DNA of 64,000 nt from Hyposmocoma kahamanoa (lineage: Eukaryota; Arthropoda; Insecta; Lepidoptera; Cosmopterigidae): contig NW_020653750.1 of assembly GCF_003589595.1 (NCBI RefSeq), positions 7,078,060 through 7,142,059 on the forward strand, read 5' to 3'. The position numbers and the translations under genes are program-made. Numbering within the stretch: position 1 is the stretch's first letter; each line of letters begins with the position of its first letter. Below the pieces are notes generated by a model. The model was given only the letters and a program-made list of their open reading frames with translations, did not search any database and was not told the origin of the DNA. Shown here piece after piece: positions 33,487 through 44,609 of the stretch.

Positions 33487-34499
33487 CCCGGTAAAAAGTG
33501 TCGCTTAACAATAAGGTTTGATAACTTTGTTAGTTGAAAAACTTTCATAGGTTTCTCGTAAGTGGCGTTACGGCAAAAAAGTCGTTAATACCAAAAACAA
33601 TGATTTGCAACAAGCATCTGGAGAGATTCGTGAGGTCTGTTGATGTTCCATATCTCAGTTGAGCTCGAATCGGAGAGCAGCTCGAATCGGAGAGCGGTTC
33701 GAATCCAGTTGGAACAAAGGAATTTCTAATTTTGTTTCTTTGTATAAAAAATATATGAATATCATGGTAGTAAAAAAATATACGGTATTCAATTAAATAA
33801 ATTTTAAATACGGTTGGATTTTTTGGACTTATGAATAATAAACACTGGCTTTGCTACAAAAAATGTAAATTTACAAGTATTTCTTATTGCCCCCTGGAAT
33901 AAAAGACAGGGGAACTTTATGTTTTTGCGACAGAGCTTTATGCTTTTTAAAAATTAGTTCGAATGATTGAACTTACAATGGATTAAATTTTCATCTTGTT
34001 ACTTTATGTCCATTTGATTCTCTTTTATAATTGTTACTGCGGTTTTAATAAATTACGCACGGGTACAGAAATTAAATAAAGGGAAATAGGGGCGTCCCAG
34101 ACCACTGCACTGGACGAGTCCGTTATGGATCGCATAGTGTGAATATAGCTTTTTCATTATTATTATTTTCCTAGGGTCATGGTTTTTAAAAATCTATTGA
34201 TAATAACATCTGTTGTTATTATGGTACATAGGTCAAACAAACACAAAGACATATTCGCCATACCTATTGCGGGATTTTTACTTTGATAAATCAATAAAAA
34301 TAACAAATTAATAAAGTGTCTTCACAAAAAATATACGAATATCAAAAACATCACGATGTTCAATACAATTAATAAGTTATTGTTACCTTTTGTCATTAAA
34401 AATGTTCATGAAGTTACAGCATATTGTACGGAAGTTTACGAGATTTAGAACTACGTAGATCAAAACTTTGTCCTAATTTGTTCTATTTTTGTTTTACAG
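33487..34499. other. Non-coding, upstream of / intron before the stargazin-like exon
   Basis: AT-rich. Includes tRNA-like SINE debris at 33670-33745 (gagagcggttcgaatccagt, aaaggaatttctaattttg). It ends in the pyrimidine-rich acceptor of the exon at 34500. Confidence 0.5.
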
Positions 34500-34623
34500 T
34501 GAATCGGAGGGGAGGTATGTGGGGCGGGGGTGCGCAGTGCATGCACGCCTCGTTGCCGCGTGGGGCGCACGCCCAGCCTGCGCCCACGCTCAGCGGCGCC
34601 ATCGCAAGCCGCCGCCCGCCCAG
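34500..34623 (+). CDS. stg1: Stargazin-like gene, first exon seen (5' part of CDS)
   Basis: Acceptor with a pyrimidine tract (tttttgttttacag) ends at 34499; donor CAG/gtatac at 34623. The exon is strikingly GC-rich against its AT-rich flanks. The frame that joins exon 2 (AG|G = Arg) reads MWGGGAQCMHAS...SRRPP from the ATG at 34517. The first 17 bases are either 5' UTR or codons continued from an upstream exon outside the recognised set. No conserved domain lies in this exon, so support comes from splice signals and frame. Confidence 0.72.
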
Positions 34624-35005
34624 GTATACATAACAGTAATAATTATAGTATTAAATCATTCCATAATACCATTTCATAATACATATCATGGGTAGGCGGT
34701 CTACAGTCCGACTAAATTATTTAATTTATTTATCGATTTTTAGTCACCTCGGCAAAGCCTAGAGTACAATTGTTGTAGCTTTGATGTCGATATTTTACTT
34801 ATATTTTTATTGTACCCGACATATTGTTAACATACAAAAGATGTATGTTGCAAGTTTGTTTTCTGAATTAATCTGGACTAACAATACGCGTAGTAGAAGT
34901 ATGTTTCTTTTCTTTTTGTTCTAAAATTATTTTTAGTATGTAGTAAGGTACATCACTATATTGGAATAAAACAATCTTGAGAGCATGTATCTTTACTACG
35001 TCTGC

Positions 35006-35044
<39 letters not shown>

Positions 35045-38000
35045 TTTATTTTCAAAAAAATTTTTACAACAACATAAATATAAAGTAAGGATTATTACAA
35101 TACAGGATGAGATCCCTGACTCTCAAAGTATGGTAACCGGTGACATGAGAGCCAACGGTATAAGTACTTCGAGTTAAAGCCTACTATACTATACTAATTT
35201 TCATGGTTTTATTGGTTCTCCGTACAAACTATCATCCCCTAGTTCACCCCTTTTAAGGCTTAAATAGGATTGCTCTAAGAACTCATAGTAGGCCCCCTGA
35301 ACTCTGTCTGTTGTAAAGTAACTACTTTCGCATTTATAATATTAATTTGTATGTTGCAATGTAGTTTCGACTTTAGGATCACAAGGTATAACTTAGCTCT
35401 CTTTAAATTTCAGGCCCACTCCTCCCTCTCCGACATTGGTAGCCCAAATTAACTCATCAGTAGCGTGCCTATGGTTGCTGACGCCAATATCAGCTGGTAC
35501 TGCCGTGGTTGCAGTTCTAGTTGCTGTATCAACCAATAACTGGTTACATACTGAAGAGAATATGCTCAGTTCGTCGTTCAACGGAACTGGGAAACACACT
35601 CTTGTTGCTAAGCACACAATATCCGGACTTTGGAGGATTTGTCACACGGATCGTAAGTATAATAATGATATATATTTTTTTTCCGTTATCTTGACCATTT
35701 TTGATGCCGCTCGCTAAGTATGACTGGTCGGATGACTGATTGACGGACGCAGACTGAATGTCAGTGGATTAAGCTCAATTTGCATTACCGCGGAACGGAA
35801 TGTTAGTGGGTTTTTGTAACGAAATTGTACATACACCAAACTGTCTGTTGCGTCCGGCCATACCGACGACACTGCTGTAGGTATCTGTCACACGCAGAAG
35901 TCTGAGGGGATAGGGGAGTACATCGAATATTCCCTGGGGGTTAATCGGTTGAAGTTTCGCCACAACGTCGTGGTGGTGAAATTGCCGACCGATGGTCTGT
36001 CGACCTTGATGAAGGAGGAGTTTCGGTCGATGGGTCTCGTATATCACCGATTCCGAGGCCGGATTGACACCAAATTGCGCTTCACGTCACCAACAAGTGC
36101 AAGTCATGTAGATTAGATACTGCGTTTTTATATTATATTAATGTCTTAAAGGCACATATTATACGGGTCATAGTTGGTTGATATAAAATAAATAAAAATA
36201 CTGAACTTTATTGAACTATCATTATGTAACGTACAAACTACATACGTTAGCTGCAAGAAATCCTGAGCTAGAATTCTCCGGAAGATGCACGACCTACGTG
36301 TAGTAGCAGAAGAACTCCTTGTAAAAGAGTTCGTTCAGTGAGGTACTGCTATCTTACCTATTTCTGCCGCCTAGCAGTAATGTGAGCATTACTGTGTTAC
36401 GGTTTTTAAGGGTAAGGGTGCTGGTGAAATTACAGGCACATTGGAATTGTCAACTCTGGTCTCATAGTGACCAGTGGCAGTGCTCCTCAATTCTTTGCGA
36501 TTTAAAGCTATGAGTGGCACTGCAACTGTTGTAGGCAGACACACGCCCGTGGTTACCATCAGGTCCTGTCACTTGGTATTATAAAATAAAAATAAAAATA
36601 CCATATTTGACTCGTATATAGTTTGTATGTTACACAAATGACATAAAATTTTGCTACAAAAAATCGCTTCAATTCTATTACGAATCAACGTAAATTGAGA
36701 GTTAATGTTGTTTTGTTTAGCTAATTGTGTCGCTTGAACAACTTGATAAGACTGGTCTAAGCTTTGATTTGGACCCTTTTCGCATTGTATAGAGACATTT
36801 GTATATAATCCTTAAATACATTTACAAGGTACAAAAGGTTTTATTGCTAAGTAGCAATCTCTGTCACGTACCGCAGAATATTACATGGCTGAGTAAAACT
36901 ATGTGATAGGTGGAAGTCGCAACTTTTAATACAACAATTTCTTAGTACATTTAAGAATACCAAGTGAAGGGACCGATAAGTCGTGCGCCTGTCTGTCCAT
37001 CCGTAGCAGTTGCAATGCTACTCAGAGCTTTAAATCGCCAAGGTCTGAAGGAAACTGTTGCAGTCGACCGTCACTCTGAGACAAAAGTTGACAAGTCTGT
37101 AATAAATGTGCCTGTAATTTCACCATTGATGAAAGAGAAATTTTATTAATTTTTTATTTTGTAAACTTTTCCTTTCCAAGCTCTACTTTTTCATTTAAAT
37201 TTTTAATTTTAATTGGAAGAAATCCCTTAATTATATTGCTTGCTTTTGTACATTTCTGTAATAAATATTAGACAACATCATATACAGGAAATGAAACTAT
37301 TTTCCGGATTTAAATCGCGCATATTTATTTTTTCAAACACACCAACGTTTCGGGCCCTTTACAGGTCCTATGGTCAATTGGTTACGGTTGACTGACCACG
37401 TAAAAAAAATTATGCTATTTAAATTCAGTAAAATAGTTTCATTTCCTATGAGTAACAATCGCGAAGAAAGAACTCGAAACATCACATACGTTGTTCTGAG
37501 TTTGGGGCTTTGACCCCAAAGTAAGTAGCTAAAGCACTTGTGTTATGGAATTCAGAAACAACGATGGTACCATATACACAAAAAATCTGAGACAATATAT
37601 AGAAAAGTTAGTTTTTGTACAAGGACCCGACTGGGGATCCAACACGAAACCATTACATTCGACCACGGAGGTCGACATTAACATTTTAAATTGTTACATT
37701 TGCATTGAAATGAAAAGTAAAAATTTATGTTTCTCTGATTTTTTACACCTTTCACCTTATCACTTAATAATAAATCAACAAATTGACTTAACAAAATTAA
37801 AAAAAAAAACAAAGTTGCATTAGACACGAATCGCTTAGCGGTAGACTTTTACTTTAATTCTATGATGTTCTAAGTACACCATCACACAGATTCGTAAATG
37901 ATATACGTATTACGCATAAACGTAACATACCTAGTGGTACGGTTAGTATAGTTTTTGTGTCGTTGCGAGAGTATAATGCATTTCCCAGCCGGCGCTGGCT

Positions 38001-40972
38001 GACGGCGGAAACGACAGCGCAGTGTGCCATACCGCGCGGAAACATCGTCCACTACCTATTGTTGTAGCTATGAATAGGTTTTGTGTATAGCTGTTTTTAG
38101 TGATGCTATTCTGATTGTACTGTCTATCCTATTCATTTTCATAATATGGTGACAGAGATGTAATGTAAAGAAACAATAGCCCCTTGTGAAAGAGTTGTCC
38201 AGGGAATTGTTGCCGTTATTTTTGCCACAAAATGCTTACATTACTACTTTATGGTTTTGAAGGGCAAGAGTTGGTTCGATGCGACCTTATTCATCGTCAT
38301 CTCCCTTTTTATCACCCTTTTTACTGGTTCCTGGCCACTTATTTTTAAAATTTTGAATCGTTCTCGAATTCCTTTTCTTTCATTATTCTTACGTTGGTTC
38401 ATTCCGTCACCGCTCTCATCGAAATTCTCGAAGCGAGAGAACGTATTTGTCATCATGTAAAACTCCAACTCCACTTAAACAGTTTTTAAAGCATTAGATA
38501 TAGACCCTCTTGGGATAAGTACCTGGACTTTCGACTGTTTAGTGCCAGTAGGGAGTGTTTTATATTGTTTGTACCTTTTTTATATCATTGTATTATTTTG
38601 TCACGGCCTTTATTTTCTTCTTCCAATAAATTTATGTGGACCGAGCCTTCTCTTTTATTGTAACTAAGGCTAGGCTACAGATTGGTGATGAAATGACCAT
38701 TTAACGCCTAGGGATCTCGTCAGAGCTGATGAAGACTGACGAGATTACAATCGTCAGATTGAATGCCTCGCCTACACTGTGCTATAAGTATGTTCCTCGG
38801 AGTCCCAAAGATATGATAAGAAATGAAAATTATGGAAATATTTGTAGGAGTATTATGACAAGTAATAACGTGTCAATCAACATGATCATAGTTATGCGAA
38901 AATGGCATCTAAAGATTTTTCGCTATTTTTAATAGTATTTTTGATAAATTTATTTATATAACTTATATATATAACTTTTGCTATGCTTGTTTGTTGTTGA
39001 GGAATTATAGTTAATAAACCACAACAATTTATCATTCCTGAGGGGACAACAACAAAAAATCTTATTTTACAAGGGTATTTTAGAACAAATTATCAAAAAC
39101 AACGAAAAAACGTTTTGGTGCCATTTTCGTTAAACTGTGATCATATTATAGGCACGTATTGTTTATCAGAATCCATTTATTATTATTTATTACTTATTTC
39201 TGCCTTCAAGCAGTAATGTGAGCATTCAGTTTTGAAGGATAAAGATGTAACTCCAGGCACATGGAGTTTGTCAATTATGTCTCAAAGGGACTAACGCAGT
39301 AGCAATGCCCCTCAGATCTTTGCGATTTTAAGTTCTGAGTGGCACTACTATTGTTATGGGTTTACGCTTACCACCAGGCGCACGACTTATTCATACTTGC
39401 ATTGCCTAATACCATGAAAAAGAGAAAACATTACTAATCACATACTTTTAACACTCTAGTACCCTGAGAACATTAAGCGTAAGATAATTGTGTTCCTAAT
39501 TGAAAATCTTTCGAATTTTCAGCCGGCAGTACAGTGTATCGTTGTTGGGATATCCCGTATTTTCCACTATCGCAATACACGCCGGACCCTATTGATTCTA
39601 CAAATGCAATACCATGTAAGTTTACCTTGATCTATAACGCCATCAAGTCATCATTACCATAGCCTATGTGCATGTTCAAATATTTCATCATTCAGTGCCC
39701 ATTGCATTTGTAACACAGACATACTTATCCAGTTCAAGATGAACCAAATATTCAGTAGAGATTTGCATTTCTTTTTTAATTTTCCTTCACTAAAAATAAA
39801 TTGTAAATTAATAATCAGGTAATCAGAACTATGCCATCAATCAAAACAAGGGTTTGGGAAACTCTACTTTTTTTAATGTCGAGGGTTGTTTGTACTAGGA
39901 AACACTTCTTAATCAGATTGGAGGGTATAAATATCATTTATATTTTTTTAGATGTTGTGACGAGGTCGGCGGCTCCATTACTTCTTGCGGTGCTAACACA
40001 AGCGGTAGGCGCTCTGTGCTGCGTGCTTGGTCACTGCGTCAAAGGTCGTCGACTGTGCACGTTCATTGCAGGGGTGCTCTTCATTATTTCTGGTAAGAAG
40101 TTTTCTTCGTTGAATTTATTTGGCACCAATTAATGAAGAGAATTGGCTATTATCCATTTAATTTGTATGTTTTTTTTCCATTTCCAGGTCTCATCATGCT
40201 GACTGGAATCGTCATGTACATATCTGTATTCAAGTCACAAGTAGGGCATAAGCTGCGCTACATGACCTTGTTCAACACTCCAAGAATGTCGTACAGCTAC
40301 GGTTACTCTTTCGGTCTTTACCTCAGCGGATTTATTGCCGTCGAATTAGCAGGCACGTCTGCTATTTTCCTCTTTCTTCAATGGTACCAAAAAGACTGGA
40401 TCACAGAGCTGACTGAGAAAGCTAAAGCGGACTGTCGTGCTTGGGATCGCGAATATGCGTTCTCAGAATTCAGAGAACGAGATTCCACGCTACTAGAAAG
40501 GAGGATGATGAAAAGGGATACGTATCCACCAACAGGCTCCTCTGCAGCTACTCCACATGAGACTCGCCGATTCGTTTACGAGGGCGATAATGTGCCACAT
40601 TGTTCTATTCATAAAAATAGAAGAATAAATTTGAGTTCCGGATCGCTAAAAGACTTATCGTCGTCAACATTATATGGGTTTCCTGCGGCACCTAGACCGA
40701 CCGCTTGTGATAATTACTTTGAGGAGTTCAAAGAGGTTCCTCAAAGCGCTAACACACTTAGTGGTCTAAGAAGCGCATCTATATTTCAATCGCAGGCGTC
40801 AATGGCGAGCGGCAGATTTTTGGATTCAAATGCAGTGGAGCCGCCACCTTCACGTGAAGAAGAATTGGTTACATTTGGTGCTGGTGCAAGGTGTATTACA
40901 AACGAGGAACCGCCACCGCGTCACGACCGCGCCGTGGGCACCGACCCTTATCGTAGGACCACGCCCGTCTGA
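34517..40972 (+). CDS. stg1: Stargazin-like protein (TARP / calcium-channel gamma subunit family), 5 exons
   Basis: Spliced CDS 34517-34623, 35414-35652, 39523-39615, 39952-40092, 40188-40972 gives 454 residues; all joins keep phase. Seen: four hydrophobic helices near residues 55-76, 153-173, 183-207 and 235-258. The first extracellular loop carries W79, an N92-G-T sequon, GLW at 107-109, and C112 and C123, which is the claudin-superfamily W-GLW-C-C signature. A cytosolic tail of about 195 residues ends RRTTPV. Family knowledge: mammalian type I TARPs (stargazin) end in the same RRTTPV, a class I PDZ ligand with a phosphorylatable Thr, and traffic and modulate AMPA-type glutamate receptors at synapses; Drosophila has the homologue stg1. 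Inferred: plasma-membrane receptor or channel auxiliary subunit. The ATG at 34517 is the first in frame in the first recognised exon, but that exon has a splice acceptor and its frame is open through it, so translation could begin further upstream. The N-terminal 50 residues (Gly/Pro/Arg/Ala-rich) are longer than usual. Confidence 0.93.
34624..35413 (+). other. Stargazin-like gene intron (34624-35413)
   Basis: Holds an (AAT)11 microsatellite at 35010-35042 and a minus copy of repeat family H at 35190-35350 (ggttctccgtacaaactatc, actttcgcatttataatatt). Both splice ends are canonical. Confidence 0.7.
35414..35652 (+). CDS. stg1: Stargazin-like gene, exon with TM1 and GLW motif
   Basis: Acceptor tttcag ends at 35413; donor C/gtaagtat follows 35652. 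Encodes residues 36-115: Pro-rich linker, first membrane helix (CLWLLTPISAGTAVVAVLVA), W79, glycosylation sequon NGT, and SGLWRIC. This is the most diagnostic exon for the family. Confidence 0.93.
35820..36116 (+). pseudogene. Coding-like remnant of unknown family inside a stargazin intron
   Basis: About 97 codons without a stop between TAA (35817) and TAG (36114-36116). It reads VASGHTDDTAVGICHTQKSE, then GIGEYIEYSLGVNRLKFRHN, VVVVKLPTDGLSTLMKEEFR and SMGLVYHRFRGRIDTKLRF. Amino-acid make-up (alternating hydrophobic and charged) is protein-like and GC is above the surroundings. The left flank matches a MITE end (taagctcaatttgcattacc gcggaacgg, like 7911), so it may be transposon cargo. Family unknown. 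Confidence 0.35.
36300..36580 (+). repeat. SINE-like repeat family B, + copy
   Basis: gtagcagaagaactccttgt, gagttcgttcagtgaggtac, tatttctgccgcctagcagt, gggtgctggtgaaattacag, gtggttaccatcaggtcctg. Confidence 0.86.
36955..37125 (-). repeat. SINE-like repeat family B, minus 3' part
   Basis: ataccaagtgaagggaccga, agtcgtgcgcctgtctgtcc, cagagctttaaatcgccaag, tgagacaaaagttgacaagt. Confidence 0.8.
37287..37450. mobile_element. Family E element with 18-bp perfect terminal inverted repeats
   Basis: The left end aggaaatgaaactatttt (37289 onward) is the exact reverse complement of aaaatagtttcatttcct near 37431-37448. The core holds ccaacgtttcgggcccttta. This defines the ends of the family E dispersed repeat as MITE-like. 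Confidence 0.75.
38170..38285 (+). repeat. SINE-like repeat family B, 5' fragment
   Basis: tagccccttgtgaaagagtt, gtccagggaattgttgccgt, ttatggttttgaagggcaag. Confidence 0.68.
38700..38845. repeat. Dispersed repeat family K
   Basis: cagattgaatgcctcgccta, gtgctataagtatgttcctc, gtcccaaagatatgataaga is similar to 41655-41735 (cagattgaattcctctccta, tctttaagtataatagtctc, aaagatttgataac). Also a 10-bp-stem hairpin atctcgtcag / ctgacgagat at about 38713. Confidence 0.55.
39185..39400 (+). repeat. SINE-like repeat family B, + copy missing its 5' end
   Basis: acttatttctgccttcaagc, agtaatgtgagcattc, gtctcaaagggactaacgca, ttatgggtttacgcttacca, ccaggcgcacgacttattca. Confidence 0.83.
39523..39615 (+). CDS. 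stg1: Stargazin-like gene, extracellular loop exon
   Basis: Acceptor ttttcag ends at 39522; donor CCAT/gtaagttt. Encodes PGSTVYRCWDIPYFPLSQYT and the following residues to TNAIP, including C123, the second cysteine of the loop signature. The preceding intron is about 3.9 kb and filled with repeats. Confidence 0.92.
39952..40092 (+). CDS. stg1: Stargazin-like gene, TM2-TM3 exon
   Basis: Acceptor tttttttag ends at 39951; donor TCTG/gtaagaag. Reads YVVTRSAAPLLLAVLTQAVG through GRRLCTFIAGVLFIIS, covering the second helix, the short basic intracellular loop and most of the third helix. The next intron is only 95 bases. Confidence 0.93.
40188..40972 (+). CDS. stg1: Stargazin-like gene, last exon: end of TM3, TM4 and cytosolic tail
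   Basis: Acceptor tttccag ends at 40187; stop TGA at 40970-40972. Contains GLIMLTGIVMYISVFK (end of TM3), the conserved loop Y..SFG and TM4 (YLSGFIAVELAGTSAIFLFL). A tail of about 195 residues is rich in Ser, Arg, Glu and Pro and ends PYRRTTPV. The tail is the receptor and PDZ scaffold-binding part in the mammalian family. Confidence 0.95.
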
Positions 40973-41218
40973 TGTGAAATCCCTGGGTCCCAAACCCGCA
41001 CCATAAAGCATATCGACAAGTGATAGTGAAGACTCTCTCCGTGATGAGTTAGCATTGGTCTATCCGTTGACCCATTATCTTAATACAATATAGGGCCACG
41101 GTGTTGTGGAGAAAAGTGCGAACTGTCAATATGACTTTCGAATTTAACTTTAGTAGGTATGTACCACTTACGTGAAAACAGTGTTATTAAATTTTTCGAC
41201 TGTTACATTTCCTTTAGT

Positions 41219-41224
41219 AATAAA
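41219..41224 (+). terminator. Polyadenylation signal AATAAA of the stargazin-like gene
   Basis: Canonical AATAAA 247 bases after the stop codon; the UTR between is non-repetitive. A T/GT-rich stretch (tgtgttttattttatat) follows at about 41245, as expected for a cleavage region. Inferred 3' UTR: 40973 to about 41245. Confidence 0.6.
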
Positions 41225-42459
41225 ACACTGCCAGTCGTTTACACTATGTGTTTTATTTTATATCAAGGAAAATAGAGTAAAAGAGTCATTGCATAAAAAA
41301 CATGTTTAAAAACTATCTCTACTCAGCACGGTAGTATCATCATACTGTACAGGCTCTAAATAAGCAGCAAGGTTGGTTTTGTCCGCGATGGCAGCAAGTA
41401 AACAAAACCGTTTCGAGCACTTGAACAACAATACTTCACTCTGCTTTCACATACAAACAGTCGACTCACACCACTTAACGCCTGGGGATGACTTGAATGA
41501 ATGAATGAAATATTCTTTATTGCACATAAAAAATACCATAACAGTACAGAACAGTAATGTGAGTATCACAGAATAAATAAAGTACAATATCTATGGACTT
41601 AGGACACAAATTTAAGAGTTGGAAAGTGGACTTGATGCAGAATGACGAGACCAAACACATCAGATTGAATTCCTCTCCTACTCTATTCTTTAAGTATAAT
41701 AGTCTCAAAGATTTGATAACAAATTAAAGTAATAGAAATCTTTCTAGAAATGTTGAATATTTCAACGATGTGACCATAATTATTTATTTTTGCAGTTATT
41801 TATTAAATAAATAAAAATAAAAAGACATTTATTTCTCCACAAAACGCAGAAATCACAATAATGGCAGACTAATATACAATACGACTAAGTGACGGGAATA
41901 AAAAGTTTAAGGACTTAGTATTGCTAATTTTCAGTCTTCACCAATAGCTAGTAGCTGTAGCTGCACTAGCCTGGAGTGCGGAGTATATTTTTTTTAATTG
42001 ATTTTTTATTTTATTAAAGGACCAATATTAACAAACCAGCGGACAGTCCCATATCTTTCTACATAAGTTTTGTTTATAGTGTCCCTCCCTATCAACCTCT
42101 TGGTTATGCGAGAAGGGCACTATGACCTGTGCAAGCAGCCAACCAGCGGATAATAATTATAACATCAGGAAAGTGCTAAATAGTATATTTAAATATAATT
42201 CACAATGAGGTAAATTAATGTAAAGCTCGCTGACAACGACTGACAAAGGTTTAAATTATTTGTCGCTGTCAGCGAGCCACTGCACCAGCCAGTTGCCAAC
42301 ATCCAAGCTGATGTACTTACATTCTAAGTAATATGTACAAGTTTAAAAGCGTGTAAAGTTACTTTTTTTATTTAAGTTGAAACAGCAGCACTGGAACACC
42401 TTGTGAGAGCTCGTCCGCTATAGCTACTTCTACCGTCAAACAGTATGAGCTTCGTTGCA

Positions 42460-42657
42460 GGGGGTCTACGCTCGATCTCCGTCCGACATCCGTCCGAAAC
42501 AATTACTGTCAAATAAGCAATACTCGACCAAATGAAAAGACGCGTGATGCGAATGAAGCTTCATACTTGATACCTGTCTTTTAATTTGGTCGAATATTAC
42601 TTATTTGACAGTAATTGTATCGGACGGATGTCGGACGGAGATCGAGAGTAGACCCCC
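42460..42657. mobile_element. Foldback element with 82-base arms
   Basis: Arms 42460-42541 and 42576-42657 are reverse complements with five mismatches. Ends GGGGGTCTAC / GTAGACCCCC; internal words ctccgtccgacatccgtccg and caattactgtcaaataag. Loop of 34 bases. It interrupts family B SINE debris, so it inserted after that copy. Confidence 0.85.
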
Positions 42658-42709
42658 AGACGCAGTCACGTAGAATCGTATTTCGTCGTAGACCTCCTGG
42701 TGTAAACGC

Positions 42710-42955
42710 GCCATAAGAGTGTTTACGCACAACGTCCGATTCGTATTAGTTCCGAATCCTGGAAATGACAGTCCGAAATGTCACAGGGATCATTTTATCT
42801 CTAGGTTATCATTATATATACATTTTATCAAGCGATATTCGTATTTTCTCGGATTTGAATCGGACTTAGTGCACAAGCGACATCCGAAGTTGGTCCGAGT
42901 ATTAGATTTGTATAGTTTCATACGAATCGGGTGCAGTGTGAAAAGGCGCTAAGGG
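42710..42955. mobile_element. MITE-like element (gcgccataagagtg ... gtgaaaaggcgct)
   Basis: Short complementary ends (agcgcc-type), with internal related words in opposite orientation: ccgattcgtattagttccga near the left, and tagtttcatacgaatcgggt near the right. No coding frame. Confidence 0.5.
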
Positions 42956-43330
42956 TGTTGGTGAAGCTACAGGCACATATTTGTCAACTCTATCGTACTC
43001 TCTGGCGTACAACTTGACAAATTTGTCAACAATTGTAACTGTCCCAATATTTATAAGGTATTTGGTTGAATAATCATAATTTATAATTTTTGATTTTCGT
43101 AAATATTAATTACTTCGTAGGTCGTAAATACTTACTTTTGAGCATCAAATTTGATAAACCCACGTGATAACGTTTACATCACACGGATTCATGTATAACT
43201 ATAACTGTTGTGTGTGTCAAGTTATAGTTATACTTGTATCAGACTTAGTATTCTGATATATAATAAAACTTAATTAAATATAATAAAACTTAAATAAACT
43301 AATTAAATTTATTTTACTATTTAAATTTTT

Positions 43331-43645
43331 ATTGAATTGATATTCAATTATTTTTATTATGTGAAATTACTCCACTAGTTTGTTATAATGATTAATACAA
43401 AGATCGAACTCTCAGAAAATCATAGATGGTGCTACGGCTGAATAAGTCGTTGAAAAAAACTAATTAAAAAAAATTCGTTCCGTGGCTTAGTTGGCATAGC
43501 GTCTGGAATGGTATGCTGGAAGACGTCGGTTCGAATCCGGCCGGATCGAAGGAATTTTTTCTAACTGTTCGATCTTTGTATTATTAATTATAAAAAAACT
43601 AGTGGAGTAATTACCACATAAAAAATAATTGAATATCAATTCAAT
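43331..43645. mobile_element. Palindromic element carrying a tRNA-like sequence (family D)
   Basis: About 79-base arms (43331-43409 and 43567-43645), nearly exact inverted copies: attgaattgatattcaatta ... ttactccactagttt ... aatacaaagatcgaac. Inside, at 43482-43545, is a tRNA-like stretch: TGGCTTAGTTGGCATAGCG (A box) and GTCGGTTCGAATCCGGCC (B box GGTTCGAATCC). It lacks a clean cloverleaf acceptor stem, so I call it SINE-derived rather than a tRNA gene. Confidence 0.75.
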
Positions 43646-44609
43646 AACAATTGTAATGTAAAAATATAGTAGTTGTAATAATAATACAATATTTCTCCTA
43701 TTTATAATAATTGTTTATTTATATCGCATAATTCCTAGCCTCTCTTTCTCATTCTTCCCAATCCCGTTTCCAAATATCATTATATGGTTTCCCCCACAGA
43801 CCACATAAATGTTTCCTCGTACAAAAAATCAATCAAATTTAAAAAATATAAAAAAGTCTAGGTTATATGATATGTATAAACATACTTGACTAGACTGCAT
43901 GGTGGTAAGATCTTTGTCTTTCCACAAGGAAAATTACTTATTATAATATCAATAATTTCAACAACTCGACTGTTATTTTTTATTCTCTTACTTAATTTGT
44001 TTTTCTCTTTAGGAATATAATAATTATAAATAGTAAACGGACGGCTCCTGGGCCAACGCAAAATGGAATGTATTGTGCAACAAATAAAGAGACTTTGCCA
44101 GGGGCTTTACGTTAATTCCCCAACTATGGATAAAGATCATTGGTAAACACTCAATATTATATGCCTGTCTAGTTCATTCCCAATAGGCATAGACTGTCAC
44201 GTCTGTCCACGGTACTACGGTATCTTAGACTATTCCTTTATTTTATTCCATCCTCTAAGTACGGTACTGACACTCTTTGACAATTAATAGTGTTTTGTTT
44301 GGAACTATTTGGAACATTTAATAGTTGCCGTTAATGTTCTTGTCTATAGATTTAAGTTCTTTTGATTGGATAAGATTTTATGAATCTTGAGATTTGGTTT
44401 CCATAGTCTAAAGTTTGAAGTGTGGCCCAAAGACAGCTGTTGTCACGAAACATGTAAAGCGAGTAGGTGCCGCAAAATCTATATTATTGTCTAAAGCTCG
44501 TAGCCACCTCGATTTGTACAATCAATGCCAATTGCACTTTTTGAAGCTAAAGTCGACTGTTAAAATACAAACTTGAAAAACTTCCTAAAAGAAATATAAG
44601 TAAAATAAA

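Larger units (their letters stand above)
35653..39522 (+). other. Stargazin-like gene intron (35653-39522)
   Basis: 3.9 kb with SINE-like family B at 36300-36580 (+), 36955-37125 (-), 38170-38280 (+, partial) and 39185-39400 (+); a family E element at 37287-37450; an unexplained open frame at 35820-36116; and a tRNA-like SINE head fragment at 37618-37678 (acccgactggggatccaaca). Confidence 0.75.
41246..44609. other. Intergenic region between the two genes
   Basis: About 3.4 kb. Contains a LINE/SINE tail-like word (ttctttattgcacataaaaa, 41513), a family K repeat (41655-41735), a family J repeat (42000-42145, shared with 47985-48100), family B SINE debris (42390-42450 and 42955-42985), the foldback 42460-42657, a MITE 42710-42955, and the palindromic tRNA-like element 43331-43645. 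The last roughly 900 bases before the SLC13 start are repeat-poor and presumably hold its promoter and 5' UTR. Confidence 0.65.

Noticed and set aside
43482..43550. Possible tRNA gene
   Set aside because: A/B boxes are good, but it lies inside a palindromic dispersed element with SINE tails and has no clean acceptor stem.
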